A program made the position numbers and the translations under genes. Of a DNA stretch of 64,000 nucleotides, positions 57,200-64,000 are shown in pieces. The notes beneath the pieces were generated by a model. The model did not search any database and was not told the DNA's origin. It saw only the letters and a program-made list of their open reading frames with translations. Each line of letters opens with the position of its first letter. Within the stretch, counting starts at the first letter, position 1. The DNA comes from Cristatella mucedo. Lineage: Eukaryota; Bryozoa; Phylactolaemata; Cristatellidae. The stretch is from positions 8,881,001 to 8,945,000 of the forward strand of contig WPIO01000009.1 in assembly GCA_009760855.2 (NCBI GenBank), given 5' to 3'.

Positions 57200-58690
57200 T
57201 GAGCGTTCGACGAATTACCGAAATCCACTCTAATTAGGCCCAGATTGACAGGAAATTGGCATTGCCGAGCTCAAATTTTGGGAGGATCTTGATACCACAC
57301 CTTTGATTTGATCTAACCGCCACATTTCATTTCATTGGACACACGAGCACATATGCAAAAATGCTGCAACGACGGAGGCCCTTACCGTAATCCACTTTAG
57401 TTGTGGGGCAATCGCCCGAAAGGATATGGGAAAATGCCGTAATCCTCTTTATACCACTGCAAATCACACTCAAATCTCCAACGTGAGGCTCTAATATACA
57501 ATGCTTATAAGACTAGACTCAGTTCAAATTAAGCTCACAGTATTTCACCCCATTGTGCAAACGCATTCTCATGCAATTCCCTGCAATCGACTGCAACGGC
57601 ACAGTCCCATAACAAAATCCACCGCAAAGCGACCAGAACGCGTACACTCGAAGCTCAAATTATGATTGCACGCTGTTCTACTATTCGGTTATTCTGTACT
57701 CGCACAATTTCACTGTTATTTGCCACGACCATCCTGCAGCAATGCACTGCAATCGACTGCAATGGCCCGGGCCCATACTGCAATCTCTAACATTCCGATG
57801 CAAAATGCCCCGAAATTGGTTTCTCAGTGCTCCAATTTTGAATACATATTACAAAGCAGACTTTTAAAAGTGCAACCATGTCATTTAAAAAAAATTTTGC
57901 TTCTACAATCTCGGGCAATTAATGGCAATCTACGGCAACGGCTCGGCTCGAAGCAGCAATCCACTAAAATCCGTGGCAAATCGACCACAAATTGACTGCA
58001 CGAAGCTCCGGCTGTCATTGCATTTAACATTTCATTGTATTCAATGGGAACTGTACAATTGTCAAGGTATTTTGCTCATTATTTGTCAACAACGCACGGC
58101 AATAGACAGCAATGGCAGGGGCCAATGCCACAAACCATAGGCAAATCGACGAGAAATCGGCTGCATGAAGCTCCAATTCTCACTGCACGTAACATCTCAC
58201 CGCGTGCACACATACTTTCAACACACTCTGTGCGTTCCATCGAGGGGAATGCATAGCAATCAACTGAAATGACGCGAGAAAATACGGCAATCCTTTATGA
58301 TCCATCGCAAATAGCCGGAAAGTGGCTGGGCCAAGATCAAAATTTTCTTGCGTGTCACTGCGCACTGCATTGAAAGAGCAATCCCATCCTTTCAACCAAT
58401 CGCGCACGTACAATCGCGAGCAAGGAATGACAATCGATAGCAATGGCCCTGGCCAATACACTACCCGCGCCTATCAATGAGAAATTGGCAGCGCAAAGCT
58501 CCAATCGTCAGTATATAGAACATTTCGCTGCGTCCCTAGTGAAACCGAGGCATTTTCAAGCTACTCTGCTCGTTAGCTGCGAGCAATGCACTGCAACGGA
58601 CAGCAATGGCCCGGACCAATACCGCAATCCACAGCATTCCACTACAAAAAATGCTCCAACGTCGGTTTCTTAACGCTCCAATTTTGAATG
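57200..58690. repeat. diverged ~170-bp tandem satellite with five-unit higher-order similarity
   Basis: Two anchors recur in step. The first is GCAAT…GACTGCAATGG-like, near 57590, 57755, 57930, 58105, 58260, 58436 and 58597. The second is AGCTCCAATT-like, near 57470, 57651, 57830, 58004, 58169, 58334, 58496 and 58675. Spacing is 155-181 bp. Units are poorly conserved, but 57738-57850 and 58582-58695 are much closer to each other than to their neighbours, at a distance of about 845 bp (five units). No gene is present. Confidence 0.85.
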
Positions 58691-60214
58691 CATATTGACC
58701 GCGATATCAGCGACGCAGCGACCGGCGCGTGCGGCGCCCGCAGCTCTCTCGCCTTCTCGTGCTGCAGCCAGCAGCAAGTGCAAGCCAATCTTGTACCCAG
58801 CGGCAAGCGAATGTCTAGTGTCACGACGACCGGGCGTCGAACGGCAAGTTTAATGAAGGCCTACTCAAAAAAGAAGGAAACCTGCGAAGCAGGCGACGCA
58901 CGCTGCGACTGCCTAGTGGTCTATGCCGAGTGCGGCGACGGCCGAGGCGTCCCGCACGCATTCAGCGGGCGACGTATTCTTTTTTAAGCATGACCGAAGA
59001 CCTTCCGCCGCGTGAGCGAAAGATAGATTTTTCCGCCAGGAGCGGATGCGGAAGCCGGCTACGATCTCCCGCCACCTCCGCGTTGCCCGACCGAGCGGCC
59101 GGATGTAGGTTCGAGCGCTCGTGCTCGCTCCGTTCTTTGAAGTGGGGAGCTCCTCTAATCTCGTCAGACTCTCTCGCGCTAGGATTTGCTGCAGATGCGG
59201 TACAGAATCAGAAGCTTTTGCACCATTTGAGCGAGAACGCGAGAGCGCAATGGCATGAAATTTGGCACGTACGTAAAATAGACGGCGTAGCTTTGTGCCG
59301 CCGGTTTCGATTGATTTTTGACTTAACTAGCGTGGACTGCAATGGATTGCGGCAATTCGTCGAACCCCATGCTACAGATTCCTAATGACCGCGACAAGCC
59401 TCTTTCGCAAGGCCTGGGCTGGCGATCGCTGCTGTTATAGGTTGCTTACGCGACAGTGGTGGTGCTCTTGGAGTGACGATCTTTAAGTTAATAAGCACTC
59501 ACTGAGCGTTAGCTGCTCGTCTACCTTTGTCGCCTGCCCTACCGGCGGAAATGTAGAGGCTACTTACTTACATACTTACTTGCGTTTTAACTAATTCGGT
59601 GCTGCGGTCTGCCCACGCTGCACACACTGGCCAGGCTGCAAGTCACGCACAAATGTCGTTGCACAAGTAAATGTCACACACTTCATAAGACTCGGGTAAC
59701 TCGAGGCTTGTGTGAATGGTTCGTTTGAAACCTGGTTTGAAAGCAACCAAAAAATCAGCCTCGGCTCTATTGGTTTTAAACACTCCGTCGCAGTTGTGTT
59801 TTGAGGGTTTATTGTGGTGTTAATTGTTTTATTTGTTTATAGGTTATATGGGTATATGGTAAAATGAGGGGATGTTTTCATGACGATGAGCCGACAAAGC
59901 GCCTGCAATCCAAGTTGCGGATTCGCCTAAAGTGCGGCGGAAAAGTGCAAGTGCGGCGGAAAAGCAGGTGGACATCGCGTACAGCGATGCTGTGACAGTG
60001 CGTTCGTCGGACAAGAGCCGAGCTGGCACCTTCTTGAACAAGCTCTGCACGGCTGCATCCCCATATCCGCCTTCGGTCGACGAATTTGATGAGGACGCGA
60101 ATCAGATGAAGAGTTCGCCGATGAATTTGCACATGCGAATATCGGCGATGGACCGGAAAATGTTCTCATCGGTGAGCTTGATGAATAAATCTTGCTTGAA
60201 GAGGGCACAGCGGT
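58691..60214. other. intergenic, no confident gene
   Basis: GC-richer to 59.4 kb, then AT-rich. A 19-bp tandem duplication (AAGTGCGGCGGAAAAGTGC unit) lies at about 59931-59965. An acidic open segment (SDEEFADEFAHANIGDGPEN, about 60100-60180) has upstream stops. It is not recognisable and is not called. Confidence 0.45.
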
Positions 60215-60915
60215 TTTAATAATAATAATAATAATAATAAAAATGTACTTGATAAAGCGCCCTCAGAGAACTTAATCTCTTTCTAGGTGCTTTACATTTG
60301 CTGCAAAGGGAGATGCAATTGAATGGTAAGTAAAATCATGCTTGAAAAACAAACAAAATGAATAACATCGTTAGGGGTGACATGCACAGGGTCAGCATGC
60401 AAATGTGGTTAGTGGCAGCATGCACAGTGTCAGCACGCATAAGCACGTGAAGGACGAATCACATGGACCCACTAAATTCTGTCCTAAATAGGTGTGTTTT
60501 CAGGTTCTTTTTAAATGTGGTCAAGTCAGGGGATGTTCTGACGCAGGTCGGGAGGGAGTTCCAGGCTTTGGGAGCATATGAACTAAATGCACGGTCTGCA
60601 AAGAATTTGAGGTTTGTACGAGGCATTGGTAGACTGTTGGATTCCGAAAAGCGGGTGGAACGATGCTTGGCCTGATGAGGGAGTATGTCGGAGAGAAAGG
60701 CTGGAGCCAAAGAATGAAGGGACCTAAAAGTGAGCGACAAAACCTTGAAGTCAATCCTTTGCTTGACTGGTAGCCAGTGCAGGTCGGCGAGAAGTGGAGT
60801 AATGTGGCCACTGCGACGCTCACGACAGACAAGTCTAGCTGCAGAGTTTTGCACCAGCTGCAATCGCCTGATCGCACATGCTGGGAGGCCAGTAAGCAGT
60901 GAGTTGCAGTTGGTT
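60215..60915 (-). mobile_element. LINE-A, 5' truncated, long intact C-terminal frame
   Basis: The minus frame 60932-60459 encodes [39 protein letters not shown] and YAPKAWNSLPTCVRTSPDLT, then a stop. The UTR, hairpin and (ATT)n at 60217-60240 follow. It is the youngest-looking C-terminal frame in the window. Confidence 0.93.
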
Positions 60916-61556
60916 TTCGTGTAAGAACTCAACTAAACGAGCCGCCGGCCAGAAGTAAGAAGAAAGAGCTGAATAGATTACAGTCGAAAAAAAGTAAAGC
61001 AGCAAAAATACGGTTTTAAACTGCCCGCCAAAATCATATTGGTTTTAAACCAAACACTAAACGATTCAGGTTATCAAGGCTTTGGCGGAAGTGGTCTTCA
61101 GGTCAAGGTTAGAGGCTGACCTCGTAGTTCATACTCGCGAGACACCTAGCGTACCGAGCGATATGCAGTGGTGAAAATACTTGTGAAACATAAACGAGGA
61201 ATTGCAGTTTCTCAGTGTTTTCACGCCTTTTTTATAGGCAGTTGGATAATGGTGTCTGTCGTCCTTGACACAGATATGGACCTTGACCTTATCCTTGACA
61301 TTACCCGGTCGCGCGTGTATGCGGCCCAACCCCTGGAGCTCTTTGCTACCTCTACGGCGTGGCAGATGTTTCGCACGGGATTTTCAAACTCCTTTACATC
61401 GCTGTTATGTCCGATTGCTTTTGCTAACTTTAAGTATTATTTGGCAGTACGAACGCACGTCTGCTGATCGCCATCGGTTTTTCTGCCCGCCCAGATTTCA
61501 GGAAGCGAGTAATTCGCCGGTGTTTGTGGTAACGACGGCTGCCTAGCCTGCCTAGC
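60916..61556 (+). promoter_or_regulatory. IBTK upstream region
   Basis: About 640 bp between the LINE and the IBTK start codon. No TATA box is evident. Three CCTTGAC motifs occur at 61262-61300, and AGGTCA/TGACCT half-sites occur near 61100-61120. The region should hold the promoter and 5' UTR, but the start site cannot be placed. Confidence 0.4.
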
Positions 61557-61862
61557 ATGGAGTGCGAGAGTCGCTGCAGGTCGAGATCCCACGCGCAGGA
61601 GCTGAATAATGCCATCACGAAAGGAGCGCCCGAAGAGGTGAAATCCTTCATTCAACGATGTCATAATTTCGGAAAAGTCAGCGATGGATACGGGAGAAAT
61701 CTTTTGCATATGGCAGCATCGTGTGGGCGTGAGGACCTGCTACTGTGGCTTCTCTCGACCGGCAAGATGGATATAAATCAGAAAGATAAGGAATCTGGTT
61801 GGACGCCGCTACACCGGGCAATTTTCTACGGCCACCTCGGCTCAGCGGCAGCGCTGATTCGC
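61557..61862 (+). CDS. IBTK: IBTK exon 1: N-terminus and ankyrin repeats
   Basis: The ATG at 61557 opens 102 codons ending phase 0 at the donor GTAAGT (61863). The protein begins MECESRCRSRSHAQEL and contains YGRNLLHMAASCGREDLLLW and KDKESGWTPLHRAIFYGHLG, two ankyrin repeats with the family-typical KDKESGWT-LHR-IFYGH block of IBTK. IBTK (inhibitor of Bruton tyrosine kinase) combines ankyrin, RCC1 and BTB domains and acts as a substrate adaptor of CUL3 ubiquitin ligases. The start is chosen because CxSKCRS/ESRCRS-type N-termini are conserved in the family. Confidence 0.93.
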
Positions 61863-62769
61863 GTAAGTGGACTCGCCAAGTGTCTCCAGTTAGTCTGCAT
61901 ACATGTCTAGGCATTCATGTGACTTGAAGTTGGCCAGCCAGCGATTCGTACATCGAATGCTTGCCTGGAATTCGTCGACTTTTTGGGAATGCATGTACTG
62001 CCATCTCAACGACTTCGTCGCCCTTATTTGGCGGGGGGGGGGGGGGGGGGGGTGGGTAAGGTTTTCGCCTTTAGCGACCAGGTCGTGGGCTCGAGCCCTG
62101 CGGCATATGTGAAGCACATGGATAGAGATCAAGTTCTTTTAGAGCGCCGCACCAATGCGTATACAAATGAGTTGCATTCAACGCATGCGTCTATGGTTGA
62201 AGAGGCAGAATAAACCTGAGGCTATTGCCGAAGTTACTTGGCTCATACGGAGCTCTCACGGGCGTTACATCATCGGCGTTGCTTCGATGGAATGAGGGTA
62301 TATCCCGTTGATAGGACACATTAAATTCGGTATCTAACGTTGAAATAGGGCGAGCATCTCGGCAATACTACAGTTCTAACCAGCTTGTCGTAAGCTGCAC
62401 ATCGTGGTGTTGTCGTGCTACTTCCGATACGATCTCACACCTTGCCTTGTGTTGCCACTCTGCCCTTGCCGTGTAGTGGTGCTAGCTACTGTTTGCTGTA
62501 CATTTTGCACGGATTTCAAGTGAGCACGCTGATGGGATGTGAAGCCTCACAGCTAGCGGAGTCAGTCTTTGTACACTTGTGTACATGCTTAAGCTCGCCC
62601 AGGCGATTGGCCGCTCCTTTCACGGCTAGCGACAGGATGCGTAATGAGAGCACGGTGGACCGACCGAATTCCTTGTCGGCTGCTGGGAGCTCGATCGCGA
62701 GGCTGCTGCACCGCGCTGGCTGTCGAGCATGAGGCAGATGCCCCACGTGCTTGCCTCTTGCCGCTTCAG
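61863..62769 (+). other. IBTK intron 1
   Basis: Donor GTAAGT, acceptor GCCGCTTCAG. It contains a G-run (62030-62052) and a SINE-B (62053-62180). No other exon is recognised. Confidence 0.85.
62030..62180 (+). mobile_element. SINE-B preceded by G-run, in IBTK intron
   Basis: A G-run, then GGTTTTCGCCTTTAGCGACC, GGTCGTGGGCTCGAGCCCTG, GGCATATGTGAAGCACATGG and ATAGAGATCAAGTTCTTTTA. The A-box half of the head is replaced by the G-run. Confidence 0.85.
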
Positions 62770-62887
62770 GCCGGAGCCAGTCTCTCCATCAGAGACAACG
62801 AGGGACTGACTGCTCTCGACCTCGCCATGAAGGACCTGTGGCAGTTCCCGTTTATCCAGCTGACAAAAGGGGGTCTGGTGAAGCACG
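62770..62887 (+). CDS. IBTK: IBTK exon 2: third ankyrin repeat
   Basis: After the acceptor TTCAG, codons read AGASLSIRDNEGLTALDLAM followed by KDLWQFPF. Phase 0 matches exon 1 and recreates the IBTK segment G-x-SL-x-I-x-D-x-EGL-x-ALDL-x-MKD. The exon end is placed at G|GTGAGC (62887), which leaves phase 1; a donor-like GTGAAG slightly upstream is an alternative. The RCC1 and BTB exons are not in the window. The LINE-A at 63.5 kb lies in the following intron. Confidence 0.88.
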
Positions 62888-63534
62888 GTGAGCGAGCGAG
62901 GATGGCCACGTGCTCGCTCGTGCAGCGCATTCTGCGCCGCGCGTAGCAGCGTGGCTTCCTGTGGTGCCCAAGCACGCCCTCTAGAGTCTGAGTGAAGGTG
63001 ACTCGCCTATAAGTGACGCCGACTGCCGATGCCGACTGCCGATGCAGCGTGTCAGAGGTGGAACGAATGAGCGACTGAGCCATGTGCTGCTGTTGTTGCC
63101 AGTGCCGTCCTGCTGTGCAGCAGCTGCACCCGCAACTAAGCACCCATGCGTGACTTGCTCCTCAGGAACTCGGCTTTCAGCAGGAAAGCGGTCTGCGTAT
63201 AGCCCTGTAGGGCTGTACGGGATGCCGTGCAAGCGCAGCTCTGCTGGCTCTGTGTTGCCTTTTCAATTATGTCGCCTGAAGCTTGTAGTATGTCTTCTGT
63301 CTCCTTTGGGAGTATGCAAAGTCCGCATTGTCACCTGGGGAGAGGTGTGGGTGCCACGGCATCCCTGTACTTGGCTGCATGAATCAGAGATGACTGTGCT
63401 TCCAAATATGCGTCGCCTGGAAAGCCTCTGGCGCACTGCCTCTATTCATACGTCGGTGTCTGGGTGTCGGCTGCTAGCATCTGCCAGCAACCGAGGCAGC
63501 CGTGCTGCGGTAGTGATGCCTTACGTCCTGTGCA
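62888..63534 (+). other. IBTK intron 2, first part
   Basis: No RCC1-repeat exon could be recognised. TGCCGACTGCCGATGCCGAC near 63018 is a short tandem repeat. Confidence 0.55.
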
Positions 63535-64000
63535 GAAGATAGACAAGATCAGGGAGTCCATCCCTGCGATGACAACATCCCCACTAGAATGCTGTTCCCT
63601 GATTCTTGGCTGCACCTCAATGTCTACATTTAAGCAGGTCACTATTGATCTAGTCCTGAAGTTCGTATCCCAATCAAAGAAGACAACAAGTCCTGTGAAC
63701 CCTATTCCCACTGTCCTGCTCCTACGTTGCATTGATCTGCTGCTGCCAAGCATAACTAACATCATTAATATGTCATTAGCCTCAGGTCATGTCCCGGCAC
63801 CTTTCAAAAAAGCTGTAGTCAGGCCACTTCTCAAGAAAGCGACACTAGACTAAGATAACTTGAGCAACTACCGCCGTCTCCCTTCTACCATTCCTATCAA
63901 AGACACTGGAACGGGTCGTGGCTTTAGAGCTAATCACTCCACAGAGTCAGCGTTGCTTAGGGTATGCAACGACTTACTTAGGAATGCAGACATGGGTAGA
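63535..64000 (+). mobile_element. LINE-A, cut by window edge
   Basis: The plus strand encodes KIDKIRESIPAM, TSPVNPIPTVLLLRCIDLLL, ITNIINMSLASGHVPAPFKK and AVVRPLLKKATLD, the region before the reverse transcriptase, then a stop and RANHSTESALLR, where the RT begins. It continues beyond the window. Confidence 0.92.

Noticed and set aside
59863-60219. Possible gene with acidic C-terminus (GDGPENVLIGELDE then stop)
   Set aside because: Adjacent in-frame stops upstream and a small internal duplication break every frame. No homologue is recognised.

Overview
The window is animal nuclear DNA. It has intron-split genes with GT/AG boundaries, CpG-rich patches, long (CT)n, (CA)n and (TA)n arrays, tRNA-derived SINEs and degraded non-LTR retrotransposons. 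No prokaryotic operon or phage signal is visible. The still life (sif)/TIAM gene carries an N-terminal WH1 domain, as in fly sif and unlike human TIAM1, which suggests a protostome. The species cannot be fixed from the sequence.

Left third (about 0.6-23.2 kb, minus strand): ten consecutive coding exons of a sif/TIAM-family Rac guanine-nucleotide exchange factor. Read right to left they encode WH1 (two exons), a long Ser/Ala/Gly-rich linker, the N-terminal PH domain, the coiled-coil/extension, the Ras-binding domain and the PDZ domain. Splice phases agree across all nine junctions. The first exon (initiator Met) and the catalytic DH-PH exons lie outside the recognised part. The introns hold LINEs, SINEs, a DNA transposon remnant, polypyrimidine arrays and an 87-bp extra copy of part of one coding exon.

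Middle (23-61 kb): almost all intergenic or 5' intronic repeats. Two LINE families recur. LINE-A is CR1/L2-like and ends in (ATT)n; LINE-B ends in ACATT repeats. Two tRNA-headed SINE families also recur. SINE-B shares its 3' hairpin with LINE-A, which suggests it borrows the LINE-A machinery. Other landmarks are a CpG island with a YY1-type element (42.7-43.8 kb), a small ORF ending in a PCNA-binding-type motif inside an inverted-repeat-bounded segment (44.1-45.0 kb), twin perfect hairpins (46.4-46.6 kb) and a diverged satellite of about 170 bp with five-unit higher-order similarity (57.2-58.7 kb).

Right edge (61.5-62.9 kb, plus strand): the first two coding exons of an IBTK orthologue (ankyrin repeats). 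The rest of that gene lies beyond the window, past another LINE-A copy cut by the edge. The two genes need not be functionally linked: sif signals to Rac and the actin cytoskeleton, and IBTK is a CUL3 ubiquitin-ligase adaptor.
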